From Aplidium turbinatum (lineage: Eukaryota; Chordata; Ascidiacea; Aplousobranchia; Polyclinidae): DNA of 64,000 nucleotides. The position numbers and the translations under genes were made by a program. The DNA is taken from NCBI GenBank assembly GCA_918807975.1, contig OU964924.1, forward strand, positions 7,886,501 to 7,950,500. Direction: 5' to 3'. This document shows positions 1-12,800 of the stretch, piece after piece. The number at the start of each line of letters is the position of its first letter. Position 1 is the stretch's first letter. Below the pieces are notes generated by a model. That model was given only the letters and a program-made list of their open reading frames with translations, ran no database searches and was not told the origin of the DNA.

Positions 1-1450
1 GGGGGAGTCCAGCAGAGCAGCGGAGTAGCCGGGATTAAAGCTTGTCAGATATATGACCCTGTCACGGAGGAGTGGAGCGGCATGGCGGCTTTGCACACAG
101 GTACAAATTCAATTAAGCCTCAGATTTTAATCTTTTTTGTTGATTTAACATTTATGGACGTCGAGTCAATTTATCGAAGTATCGAAACAATGATTTTCAA
201 TCTGACACATTTCGTTTTTCTGCTAGGTCGAAGCTCTTTGGGGGTAGCGGCCCTTGGGGAGTGCCTGTATGCGGTGGCCGGTAGCGACGGGTGGCAGTGT
301 TTGGGATCAGTTGAAAAATTCGATCCTGAAACCGACCAATGGTCGAACGTAGCGACCCTCAATGTCCACAGAAGAGGACTTGGTTTGACAGAGCACAATG
401 GTAAGTAAATAAGTATATTCAATGCGAAATTTTCGATTATTTCGCTTCAAATGTGATCTGAATTCATAGTTTGGTCAATAAATTATGCTTTCCTCGACTT
501 TAGCACTCGCACAACATTTCCTGTAACTCAAGCATTGCCTTGCCGGAAGCTGCTTAACATTTATGCTTGAATAATTCTACACATCTTGTTTGACAAAAAG
601 TCATCCTTATTCGAATTAAAGTAAACATATCTGTAGCACAATATTTTATTTGAAAATTGTAATAACTTATTGTAACTATTTACATCCCCCTTCAGATGCC
701 CTTTTTTGCGTGGGTGGCTTCGATGGGCAGGCTTTCTTGTCATCAGTGGAGCGCTACTGTCCCAGTGAAGGAGACGTTTGGACATTGACCAGCTTTCCCT
801 TAAGCGTGCCCCGTAATAACGTGGGCGCAGTATCGGTAAGTTTCCAGTCTGTAACGACTGATTACAATTTCTATGATTTGCTGTCTGGGTCGCCAGTTCG
901 TACATTAGTGTTTTATTTGACTGCGTTTTTTGTGATGTCACTGCTCTCATAATTGGCCGTGACGTATAAGCCTTTGTTGTTTGCCTTTTGGTGACCTGTA
1001 CGACTGTACGTCAATTCTTCGATAACTGCTTCGTACTTCAGATATAAACGTATCCTCAGGTGTTGGTGAAGGAAAAAAACTCCATTAAGTCGGTTTTCTA
1101 AAACGTATTATTTTAATCTTTGACATTTTTCCTTTTTGTAGCCTCTTGTAAAACCCTATCACGAAAAGAAGGGTTTTAAAATTGTTTAGTGTAATGTTAT
1201 TTCAGTAATTTGCTTAGGAAGTAGATGAAGTTGTCAGTTATACAGTATATCAAATAAATACATTTTATCTTGATTATGTAACGGTTTAATCCTCCAGTTG
1301 AATGGAAGCATATTTGCTGTTGGGGGATTCTCTGGACGTCAATTTCTCTCATCGATTGAAACTGTGGAAGAAAACACCCACGAATGGACCAATCAGGAGA
1401 GCCAGACGCAAGGGGGCGTGGTCAATGACACTTCAAACCAAAACAACTGA
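1..1450 (+). CDS. IVNS1ABP: IVNS1ABP-like kelch-repeat protein, C-terminal four exons (partial)
   Basis: Exons 1-100 (cut by the window start), 227-400, 696-835 and 1298-1450 join in phase with GT-AG introns and end at TGA 1448-1450, giving 188 residues. The product is a run of kelch repeats. Visible blade motifs are YDPVTEEW, the pair W-x-CLGSVEKFDPETDQW followed by VHRRG, then VGGFDG, VGGFSG and FLSSIETVEENTHEW. The order W.CL.SVE, NV.RRG.G, GGFDG and a short C-terminal tail matches human IVNS1ABP (NS1-BP) better than other KLHL proteins I remember. Family knowledge: BTB-BACK-kelch protein, a Cullin-3 adaptor type that also binds actin and acts in mRNA processing. The BTB and BACK domains must lie upstream of the window. 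It is convergent with the WHRN gene that follows. The kelch assignment is sure; the ortholog name is probable. Confidence 0.82.
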
Positions 1451-1730
1451 AGTAACAGAAGTCAGTTTTTCCCCCGATGTCCGCATTTGTGCACGGCACT
1501 GAGCAGACGAGTCTATTCTACTCGTAAACATCAATGAGTGGTTTGTTGATGTGTTTTTTTACTTTACAACACGTTGATTCTTTCCACAAATAACATGTTT
1601 TCTAAGAGTTTTTTGCTCGCTCGAAGGTCTGTCCTGAACAATGCAAACATCTGTGTTACTAAGATAAGGCTATCAACTAATTTTGAATTTTTGTGAAACT
1701 CGATTCTTACAGATTGCTCTTTCGTATGAA

Positions 1731-1736
1731 AATAAA
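1731..1736 (+). promoter_or_regulatory. candidate polyadenylation signal of the kelch gene
   Basis: AATAAA lies about 280 bases after the kelch stop codon on the same strand and is the first such hexamer downstream, so it probably ends the 3' UTR. Confidence 0.45.
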
Positions 1737-3665
1737 AGCTTTGTTAACGTAGACGACAAAATACGTGTTAAAAATATAGGGCCGATCTGATATTTCAACT
1801 TGTTTTTTTTTGCTTTTGATAAATTTACCTCTTGTGATTAACCGTTTTGTTATGTTTGGGTTGTTGGTTGGTTAGCTGGGGTGCTGATGCAAGACCAAAG
1901 TAGCATTGCTTTTCCGTTATTGTATGCTGTATCAATATTGAAACCAGCATTTCGATTTTACTGACCCTCCACACCATATCCCATTATCCCTGCTATTTCG
2001 GGCTAGCTGTCTCACCACAAATGCGACTTTGTGTACTGTACTACAGGTTCTCATTGACACCTTTGCTATTTATTATGAAATCGATTGACTTGTAGAAAAA
2101 TGTCTATTTGAGGAATTATTTTGTAGCAATGGATTTTCTACTTCGTGAATTAACTCATCAAACTTGTCCCTGTTACTCTAGAATCTTTGCGTGCAGCCGA
2201 CAGCATCATATTAACTGCATGCCAGCCGATGCGGTTTGACTCTGTTAAGTTTGCTATCATACGTGTCAATTTGAAAACGGCGCCATTATTGAATTCATGA
2301 CAAATTTTCTGACTTTTCGAGAACAACTGTTTGTCATTCATAACGTTTCAGGAACTGTTTTGTTTATTTCAATGTAACAAAGTCGATGTTGGCATGAGTC
2401 GGAGTGAACTTATGGATGTCAGAAGTACTGCACGACACGTACCGAGGAGTTGTACAAATTTTCAATTTCTATATGTCTTCGTTCGGTCAGCCGTTTATTT
2501 TTTCTCGCTTTCACAACAATGCACTGGGATCGACATTGAAACTAATTCAGTTTACTTATGACCTTCAAAGCGAAAGATGATGCGTGGCCTTACATAGCGG
2601 GGTGTCTAGAAAAAGCTCGAGGCGACAAAACGGCAACTTCTAGGAAGATAAGACGTTTTGACGTCACCGGGTTAACAGTTGGTAGGTTGGAAACAAATGC
2701 TCGAAAGTCATTTATCGAAAGAGACTGGTTGATGGCATCGGTTTTGCGTTAAGCTTTTTACGAAGTCTGACAGATGAAGACGTAACCTTTCCGCTGTGCT
2801 TATGTAAAAAAACAATTGTAGGCCTACTGAAGGCGTGCATATTGCTTGAGCTTATGAGAACGAGGGCCAATTATTTTATTACACCATGTTAATATTTGCC
2901 TGTGTCACTCTCTGATCTAATGATAGCCAAAAAGATAGTTTGTTCGGTGTGCAAAAGGGTAATACAGTTGTTGTAGCCTGCAGTGTCCTTCAGGGCCGTC
3001 TTGCAAGTAGGTGACACTCCTTCTTACAGCCCGACGCTCCTACAAAGACGGCTGAGACTTAGCGACGTCTGCTTCCGTTAAAGCATAAGCTACCCATGGA
3101 GCTGGCGTTTGGAAGAAGAGAAACGAAGGCCCAGATAGCCTTCGTTTCACAATTGACATTACAGTACATCCAACACATGGGAGCTTTGCAACTAACCACT
3201 CCACACTAATGCAGTTTATATCAATCTTTGTACACTATTTACATTGTATCGAAAAAAGCACAAAAACTGATCTTGAAGTAAATAAGCAGTAAATAGAATT
3301 TGTACGATATCTAACAATCTATAGTAGTATGCTACGATGATGGAATGCATGCCAAAAAAAAACAACGTTTCTTCACGGCAGTTCTTGTTGAAACAATTTA
3401 CACTTCTATAACCGTGAGGCTATAGCTTGATACGGGTATAACAATGCTTCAGTCAAAAAATTGAAAAATCAGCGAGGGGCGCAAACGTGTCTATCCAATA
3501 TCCATGTAGCTGCTTCAAACGGTATTTGTGGTACGGTAAAGAAAAAAAAACTGTTGTCGAAGTCACTCAGGAAATACATATCAAAATTTACAACAGTGAT
3601 GAAGCATGGTGTTTTGTGCAAAATCGGAAACACTGGTATGTTTGGCAGAGTTGAACACTAAAACT
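1737..3665. other. intergenic, nothing recognised
   Basis: This stretch between the kelch 3' UTR and a small MITE has only short open frames on both strands, with no splice-supported exon, tandem repeat or known transposon end that I can see. Confidence 0.5.
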
Positions 3666-3830
3666 TGACCATAGAATCGACAAGGATAAAAGTAAAAAAA
3701 AAGGTGTGAGTTTCAAAAAGGTAAAACATTACACAATTTTTAAGGAAGAAGACAAGCATAAATTGTAAGAAAAAAGTGAGGGTTGCGAAAACTGGAAATT
3801 AAAATTTCATCCTTGTCGATTCTATGGTCA
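3666..3830. repeat. small inverted-repeat element (MITE-like), 165 bp
   Basis: The 22-base ends are exact inverted copies: TGACCATAGAATCGACAAGG then AT at 3666-3687, and its complement at 3809-3830. The interior is A-rich and non-coding. No convincing target-site duplication is seen, so the superfamily is unassigned. Confidence 0.6.
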
Positions 3831-5287
3831 CGTTCTAGTATTTACCTACTGAAGAATTTATAAAAATGAGTTGTCTAAGGTGCAATATCTGATATTGATG
3901 ATAAAACAGTAGCAAGTAATATGACAGTGCAAATAACTTGTTGAGGTGTTTAACTTCATTAGTTGCAAATGACACAAGTACGGAGTGTTGAAACTTAGAT
4001 GATTTGTCTGCCCAATAAAAACAAAGGCAGCACTAGCAAAATCAATGAGTAACAAACTAGTCCCGGTCGTGCAAATGCTGAAAATATGAAACAAAAACTT
4101 ACGATAAACCAAAGATAATTGTACAATGTACAGTGAGCAGCCTTTTTGCTTCACAATGTTGAGTAGGCCTAAGCAGCACCAAGAATTAAACCTTTTCTTA
4201 TGATTAAGAAATAACGCATACACAGTATTAGAATATTGATTGTACGTCACATGCAAGATAGGTAAAAACAAATTGGAACGCTTTAGCAGGTAAGAAATAT
4301 TTTTAGCTGTACATGTGAAAGCGGCCAGTTAACAAAGTAGTCTTTTTTTGCATAAATGCAACGCCTGCAGACGTTAACTCGATGCAAAAAAGACTGATTT
4401 ATAAGCTGGATGCGGACTATGTGGCTTAACACTATTTTATGAAGCAACAGCTGATTAGGTAAGATGGCAGTCAGATTTTTGTAACACTTGAAGTTTATCA
4501 AAGAAAAAACGCTGTAAAGAATCAGCGAACAGTTAGCGATAAAATTATATACAAGCTAAACAACACAAAAAGCTTCGCCAAGTCTGCTGGCTATACAGCA
4601 GTTGTAGGAGCAAAGTTCTGCACAATTAAAAATGTGATGCAATCATGATTTGTGTGTTGACAAATACTCAATTCAACCATAAATAAAAACTAGCCATTCC
4701 CTACGACGGCAGTGTACACGCAATGGCAGCAATAGGATTTCAAGAGAACCATGAAGTAACTGTAAGAAATAAGATTTTAAACAAAAAACTGAATAACTTG
4801 AAGATATTAGTGAGATACAGACAAACCACTAAAGAGTCACGTAAAACATATTATCTACTAAACCAGCAATTCTTAATTTTTTCCCTTACGTGACCCACCC
4901 TTGCCCCCCAAGATCGCATTGCGAACCAGAAGCAGCTATCACAAAATGACAACACAAGCTGTGTCTGCATGTGCGCAGTGCATCCAAAGCTCCACTTATC
5001 TACAAGTACAATGCCACAGGATTGAGGCAACAATCTTGGCGGTTGAAACTTTCTTTTTGTTCCTCAAAAGCGCGGATTGTACAGTGATCTAACAAGTCTG
5101 GTTATTTTTCAAATTCGCTGGGTTCATAACTTTACAATAAAATATACGATTCTGTGCTTTGGTGGAAACCGCTGTAAAACTGTCAGGCGTATTCTTAAAA
5201 GACTACCTAAACAGAAAAAAAAACTACTTCTATTTTAACCGGATAACACAAACAGTAGGAGTTGAGCCTCAAGGCAGAAGCCACATA
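3831..5287. other. downstream flank and probable 3' UTR of WHRN
   Basis: Apart from one foldback repeat copy near 4338-4409 this stretch holds no recognised gene. It lies just 3' of the WHRN stop on the minus strand, so part of it is presumably WHRN 3' UTR, but no clear minus-strand AATAAA was found. Confidence 0.4.
4338..4409. repeat. palindromic foldback MITE, copy 1
   Basis: Diverged copy of the family with core CGTCTGCAGACG found again at 43148, 43423, 47759, 51183, 54518, 55354 and 56729. Here the core reads GCCTGCAGACGTTAACTCGA and is flanked by inverted T-rich and A-rich arms (AGTCTTTTTTTGCAT against ATGCAAAAAAGACT). Confidence 0.5.
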
Positions 5288-6837
5288 TCAGTAAGGTCCA
5301 CTTAAGACAAGTTCAATTGAATCTCTGTCTTCTTGCTTGAATGCCAAGGCTATAACCTTCACAATGTCATGATGACTGAGACCTTTGAGGGATTTTCCAT
5401 TTGCTTCGTGAATAATGTGACCTTTCTTGATGCGGCCACACATCTGAGCACAACTGCCTCGCTGCAACAGAAAACACAATCAAATTAACGACTTGGTTTT
5501 AGCCTTTCCTTTCAAAGTTGTGATAGATTTTTATCACAGTCAGCTATTCTCGTTTTAGTTGCTTTATTGTGCACAGCAACATGATTCTGTGCTTTGTTAT
5601 ATGTTAGCTACAGAGTCGTTGTCTGATCAAGCTCTGTGAAGAAGTATTCGTGTTCCATTAACGCAGTGGTTTTCAACCTTATTGGTGGAACGGAACCCAA
5701 TGCAACATTCCAAAAACTCGAGGAACCCCTGTTCAATCATTTAATTGCCTTATGCAAAAAAATCGTTTGATTAATAAAATTAAATTGAAATACTCATGTT
5801 CAGATTTATTTATGTACAATAAAAATACAAACTGTAAAAAATTACATTTATTCTCATAAAAAATTCAATGAGAAACTTGAGCCTGGTGTTTGTTGCACAA
5901 GTCGCAAACTAAAGTGTAGCAAATTTATTAATAGTGGCAAACCTAATCAATATTTGATTATATTTAAACAATTTGCGTATAATAATAAAATAGACTCTCG
6001 GATTTGAATGTAAACTTGCGGAACCCCTAGACTTACTGGCGGAACCCTGGTTGAAAACCACTGCACTAACGAAACGTTGAAACAAATGAAGGCTATCACT
6101 TACAAGTTACAACACAGAACGTAAGAATCCATCAAAGTTTGACACAAATCTATTTCGTGAGACTACAGTAGCAAAGGTAACATGAAAAATCTGTTGTGTT
6201 TACTGAACTAGTTGAACGAAACCGACCCAAACACAAGCAGTGACGGATGACGCAGCATTTATCCTCGGACCGAGAAAACCTCTTTCCAAGCTTAAACCAA
6301 ACAGTTTCATAACTTTTAGAGGTGAAACCACCAAAGTGGACAGCATGCCAGAAATAATGTATTTGAAAATCTTTTTAGTTATGCCAATTCCTGTTTTAAA
6401 CTTATCTTGTTCATCTGACGACATAAAATAAAATATACAAAAATTACCATTAATAGAAAAAAGAAATAATGTGTTTGTATTTAAAATAATTAAAAAAGTT
6501 AAGTTGGCACCATACTTGTACACAAGCCAAGGCACGATTAAAAATGCCTTCTGGACTCACTAACACCAATCTCTCGCAACAAAAGTAGTCATTTCTATAT
6601 CCTTTCAGCGTTAAACAGTGTTAAAGAGATGTAAAGTGACAGTTTGTGTTAACTGGGACTAACCTGTACTTTGAGGACTCTTGGGAGGGGCTGCTTTGTT
6701 CCAGCTCCTCCCTCTATGGTTAAACCGAGTGTTAATGCTGTTTTAAAGATCACAATCTTTTGGGTATCCACATCATCGGCCAAACATGGGTGATCATCAT
6801 CATTATCAGACGCATTGACGGTAACGGGGTTAGAATT
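5288..6837 (-). CDS. WHRN: WHRN PDZ3, exons 15 and 16
   Basis: Exon 15 (6664-6837) carries the first half of the PDZ fold, with the carboxylate-binding loop LGLTIEGG followed by GTKQPLPRVLKVQ. Exon 16 (5288-5461) begins RGSCAQMCGRIKKGHII and ends in KQEDRDSIELVLSG then the stop. Human whirlin PDZ3 as I remember it has LGIAIEGGANTRQPLPRIV and a RGGSAHNCGQLKVGHVILEVNG core, a close match in spacing and in the atypical QPLPR stretch. The product ends four residues after the last PDZ strand. The intron between the exons contains the 400-bp hAT MITE at 5664-6063. Confidence 0.92.
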
Positions 6838-9800
6838 CTGGCAATGCAAGAATTGTTAATTTTCAGTAATAGGATGAGCGGTTTCGCAACTATTCGACTT
6901 GTTGGACGACAATCTTCTTTGTTTGAGCCCGAGAGTTTATCTTTTACCGCCCCAAGTCGACGGCGTTACTCATGCTTCGCTGAAGGGCGATTTAGGGAAC
7001 AGTCAGTCTACTAGAGAGCACCATCCAAAACAAGCAGACCTTCCGCAATATTTAACCACTTTTGTGTTGCATCGGTGGATGCATTGCACTCTGTGTTTTC
7101 ATAACGAATGCAAAATAAAACGACTGTTATAATTGTCATTAACAAAAATTTGCTTGGTTTGGTTTGATTTTAAATCTATATCCTCGGATTGAGAAAGCCT
7201 CTGAAAATTGCGCATACTCCGGCAGTTTTGCATATTTGCAGAGGCTTTTGACGCAGGCCCGGTTACAGAGATTGACGGAGTGAAGTTTCCGATTGTTAAA
7301 ATATTGTTGCCTGTGAGTTATTCCATCTATTTGGTGCCGATGAATAGAGAAGAGCTCTTAAAATGCGTTGCTTGAGTGCATACCCCGAAAGTCGAACCAG
7401 CGCTGTTTGATTTTGCGGTTTCTTCGTACACAAAATTGGCGCTTGATTAACTGAGCGACTATTTGCTTTGAAAACCGAATAGCTAGGCCACGCCGAATAC
7501 GCTACTGCGCTACTGATTTCCTGCATAATTATGAAGCAGTTTGATATGACGTACCGTCAAAACAACATGCTTTGTGAACGGATCTTCGTAGTCCCGGATG
7601 ACAATTGGCTTTGGAATATCAGATTTCTTTGTGCTGAAATACACAGAGATCAAACCATACTCTTGAATGGAAAATATTCATGAGTTAACTTCAAAAAGTT
7701 ATAGTTTATAGCTCAACCGGTTTCTTGTGAAAAGGTTTACCTTTTTAATTTGGACCAAAGGAAACTGTTTTTTATTTTTTTATTTCTGTGTCCCGGATCA
7801 GTCGTAGCTGTAACTAGTGAGCGTGCATTCATATTTGTAGTTAGTGTTTTTAGCTCAATTTATGCAAAATTGTGTTGCAGTTAGGATAATCGACCATGCC
7901 ACTGAGCAAAACAAACATTTGAGCAACGTGGATCTAAACCAAGTTAACAAATGCCTTTCACAAGCAATTCACCTTGGCTCAGTGTGCACGTCAGCCTTGA
8001 CAGAGATGGGCTTCGATTTTGTAACTTTTTCATTCACAGCGTTTCCAAAAGTCACGGGACGAAAAGAAAGCTTGGGCATGGAAAAATCCACGGAGTCACT
8101 CAGGGAGCTGGTGGATGATGCGGCAGACATGGATGCGGCAGTGTTGCTTGTGGATGCTTCTGGAGCAGGAGTAATGATTGATTTTTTATTCCGTTCTTTC
8201 ATAAGTTTAATAGTTGGGTTTTTTACAGGTTTGATGAAGCTGCTGAAAGTTGGCTTCGTACGGTTGTCGGATCTGGGTCCTTCAAAGAAGCTAGGATCAG
8301 GAATAGATGGATGACTATTGGCTTTAGTGGATGCCTTTATTCTCCCAGAATGTGAAGAAATGGGGTTTTCAAGAGCCAAGGCAAAAGGGCTTTCAGCACG
8401 TTCATCTTTTTTGATTTTGTTCACTGCGCTATAAATGTGATCCTCTTCCATGGGTGAGGATGAAGATTGGATGTCACTATTTCTTTTCCCATCAATGGAT
8501 GTTCTGCGAGAAAGTGAAGATCTTCTTTTTGGTTTGACAGGAGGAGTTTTGTGTGGTATCGGAGGAGGAGGATTAATGGGACGAACAGGAGACAATTTAG
8601 GTGGAGGAGGATAATTGTTGGAGTCGGAGTTCTGTTTGGAGATATTCAGTGAATTATTAGGAGTGGAATTGTGGTAGGATAATCTTGGAGCGTCGTCTTC
8701 TTCCACGAGATCAGCTGGTGATGTGGATACCAGAGAGCTGTCAAAATCCTCCGGTGTTGAAGTGCGTGTAAGATGCTCATTGGAGCCAAAAGACACATCT
8801 TCTGGAGGAAGCGGAGTACGAGAAGGCTGATTGTTCCGCAACGCTTCCACTTCCCTTCTCAAGATCAAGACGTCAAATCGGTCCAAATCGTTCCCGCTGA
8901 TGCACTCACGGACAGCTGACATCAATGAAGCCTGCACAAAAAATTGTATTTAACTTCTTGCACCGAACTGTGTTGGGAGCATAAACGAGAAAACAACAAT
9001 ACGTCATTTACAGTAACAAATGCCAAGGGCAATGTTGTATGGTGGTTCCTCAAGAAATTAATAAGTGTCAAACAAAGCAGCATTTACATTAAACGCCTTA
9101 CAGGCTGTCTTGTTCAATTTTTTCTGCTTTCTCTACCTTCCTTGGGTCAATGCAAGTTTTAAGTTATCCAATTTTGAAAAGATGCCGAGATCTACATTCC
9201 GTCTGAGAAAGCCTCTTCTTCAAGAAACTGATGCAAGTTGCCAAGCCAGATACCAATTTAGAATATTGAAATTGAAACGTTGTTGTCGGTAAACTTCACT
9301 GTTAAAAATTTTCGTAATTTTACTGTCAAAAGAGCAGTAGAATATTACTATCTTGTTACAGTACTTGAAATTACTGGCCATTTTGTGGTATATTTACTAG
9401 ACAAAGACGTTTTTTTACTCCAAATATAGTAGAATCACTGATTGAGCAGTTTTAAATTTTACTTCTTTTCGTAGTAGATGATTTCACTTCTTTTTTGGAA
9501 GTGAATTTACTGGTCTGTGAAAGTGTTTTGCAATTTTACTGACAAAAATAGTAAAAAATTTCACTGACTTTTTATAGTTTTTTTTTAACTTGCATTGGCA
9601 GTAATTGTACTATAGGTACGGTAGGCTACATGGGTAGTAACATTTTATTAACACCGTTATTTTAGTCCGATTAGGCTACTATACTCCTGTGCAGCAATAT
9701 ATTTAGCACTTCTACGAAACGTCAACCTTTTTACGGTCACACCAGCACATTCTCGAAACAGTGGGATGCTACGTTATGTCATGCCTTTCTGTTTTGATAT

Positions 9801-12800
9801 CTGATATAGGCTACCTTGGCCAGCAATATAGAGTTCGTGGGTTAATTGAAACAATCATGACTGGAAGGAAAGTTTGCTAGAGATCCGAACTCACGGGCTT
9901 CCAACAAAAATGTTTTAATTGTTTGTAATATTGGTTCCTTAAAAATGCACTGAAAGTACTAGAGAGTCGAACCGAACCCGAGTTTTATAGTCAAACGGTT
10001 CGACTCTCTGACTAAAACCCGAGAATTATTATCACTTATCAGTCGTCAGCCAACGGGCTGGCGAATGTTATCCTGGTCCGCGCTCAATTTCCCGCCTTCC
10101 CGCTCAGAATTTGCAGAGTCTGATTAGCGTTGCCAGATGGGGAAATAGGATAACAAATTTAAAAAAATTCTGGTGAAATTCAATTTTAGAGGCCTTTGAT
10201 GCCAAATTTTTTGACTTTGGGACCAGAAAACTTTTTGGTAAAATCTAATGAAATTTTCCCCCAATCTATTTTTTTTAAGAAAGTTTTTTTAAACTTTTAA
10301 GCGAAAAATCCCCGCTCGTATAGAAAACGTTTTGCAAGAGGTTTGCGCATGCGTGACGGCAGTGTCTTATGTCTTAAAAACTATTTGTATTTTTAGGCAA
10401 AATTGTTTTATTTAGGGTGTTTTACATATCTGGTGAAGTTGTATGCAATCTGGTGAAATTTTATTTACTTTTTGGTGCTAAGCATCTGGCAACACTGAGT
10501 CTGACAACTGAGCATGTGCAAGGATGCAAGCATCAAGCATGGTTGCAGGAATAGTGCAGTAACTTAGTTACAGCTGGTTTTGTTGCAGTCATAAGTTTCA
10601 GATAGACAGAGGAAGCGTGTCAATAGCAAAAGTAGCATCGTTAAACCTGTATCACTGAACAGGTAACAAGTTTAATCCTACAAATGGTATCTTTGCTGAT
10701 TTTTTTTATGTTTACCATGGACAAATGAGAACAATATTAGCGTACCATTGAAATTAATTTATTTCGATGCTTTTAGTAAGTTAACTGCATTAAACTGCTA
10801 CGAAATTACATAGTTAAGCAATATGCACTGAACAACTATGACTTAGATCAGGCAGGTCGGTCTGTCAGTCAATGCAGTGAGGCTCTGCCCCTCCCTACAA
10901 TTTTCTAACCACTGCACCCCTGAGTCAATGTGAAGAACTACCTAACACATCTTCCCGGTATACCAGTATTGTAGCCTACTGAACACACAATGTTGAAGTA
11001 GTCGAGCTCTGTTGTAGTAGCTTCTAGCATTCGGACTCTGGATTGGAAGATCCAGTGTTGGAATCGTACTATAAAAAGATTAGGCAGTGGCTATTTGACC
11101 GGCGCCGGTCTTTGAATCTGAAATACTATTTGACCGGTCATGACATCACTATACTGTAGTATACAGGCACCTTTTTCTCTTTCAAAGCAAAAGACGAGAA
11201 GCGCGTATATAAGTTCTAAATTCGACAAGCTTATTCAACTCGATACGTGGTGTGTGCGATACGGTACTTCGCCGGCTTCTATTCTAGAGGGAATGAGTTT
11301 GATACTACCCGGAAGCGTTCTTTTTTCTTTAACTACCGTAAATTTTGACCCGAAGTGCATTTTTGTAGTCAATTTTTAATTTCAGTTGCCTACAGCCCAA
11401 TTTCTTATGTCTTTTCAAATGTGAGTAATAAAGTTAGAATTTTTTAAATTGGCGGGAATTTGAGAATTTCTCTGGGTAATTTTCCGTTTGTGGCCGTGCT
11501 AACTACTGATATATAGCCTACTACATAATTTTTCATTCAGGCACGTTTTAAACCTTTCAAGGGTTTGCCACCTTTTCCCGTTCATTAACGTGCTGGTAGG
11601 TCTATATCGATTTTTGTAGTTAGTATCTTTTTTGTCCCAGACGCGTTAATGACAAAAATAAAATGATTGATTGATGTGACCGTTAGGGTGGTCCCCAAAA
11701 TCGAATTTTTGAAATTGCTATGTCTTACCCTCTGAAAAGTCTCTAAATGACTTAAAACTAAACCTATAAAAAATTGAGACCCATTGGACTACGTTTAGGG
11801 GTGCCACAATGAACTTGAAAATCGAGCTGGGGGGTCGTGGGGAATTTTTGCTCAAATTTACATAACTCCAGAACCAGATGAGATAGAGAACTGTGCTTGG
11901 TGTCAAAAGATGCAAAGCAACCATATTCCTATTTGTGCTCAAGAGGAAAGTATGCTCTAACTGCTTTAATTTTTGAGAAAATGCAAAAAAACTGAAAATA
12001 GGGTTAAAATCAAACTTTTTCGCCCTATGTTGCTTCAGTGAATTATCTATGCTTTACTGCAGGCAGCCTGTATGTGTCTGCCTGTTGCTGTAATTGTATT
12101 CATTTATTTAATTGCACCAATGCACCTATTAAAAAAGTAGTTTCCTATATACGGGTTAATTTTCCAATCACAGTATGACACAACCATGTGGCTTCTATTC
12201 CTCAGCTTTCCATGACTTTATTTAGTATCAAGACATAGCAGTGGCACTTGTTCACTATTTGGCTAAGAAAGTTGGTGTTTTTGTTACCAAGCAGATATGT
12301 TAAGTTCAATGGGCAGTAGAAATTAGAAAGGGTGTTTCAGAAATGGAAATCATTGCTGAAACAGCCTTTCTAATTTCTACTGCCCGTTGTTCACTGGAAT
12401 GGAAAACTCCTTCCAGATATAACTGGTAACAAAAAAAGTTGAACGGTTACCACTAATTGTCACTGGAATGACTACTAACAAATTGCTTGGAGTGCCAAAG
12501 TTGCAGTCTTCATCAGGAAGTGCGCAAGCTACTGGACTAATGGTAGGCCTATGTGTTAAAGATTGAGGTGTTGTTGACAATGTAAGAGCAATGTGTTTTG
12601 ACACGACATCCAGCAACACTGGTGTTTGGTCTGGTGCCTGTATTTGATTGCAAAAGAATTAAACAAGGACTTGCTCCATTTGGCTTGCTGTCACCATATT
12701 CTAGAACTTGTGTTGCAAAGAGCGTTCTCAACATTGGGCCATCATCTGGACAAGATATTTTTGTTTTCAGGTGATTTAAAGCAAAGTGGGATAGCCTAGT

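Noticed and set aside
2391-2755. Consecutive short plus-strand frames downstream of the kelch gene
   Set aside because: No homology, no codon signal and they follow the kelch poly(A) signal; treated as chance.
7844-8314. 156-codon plus-strand open frame
   Set aside because: It is the antisense shadow of WHRN exon 13, whose low-complexity Ser/Lys codons leave the opposite strand open.
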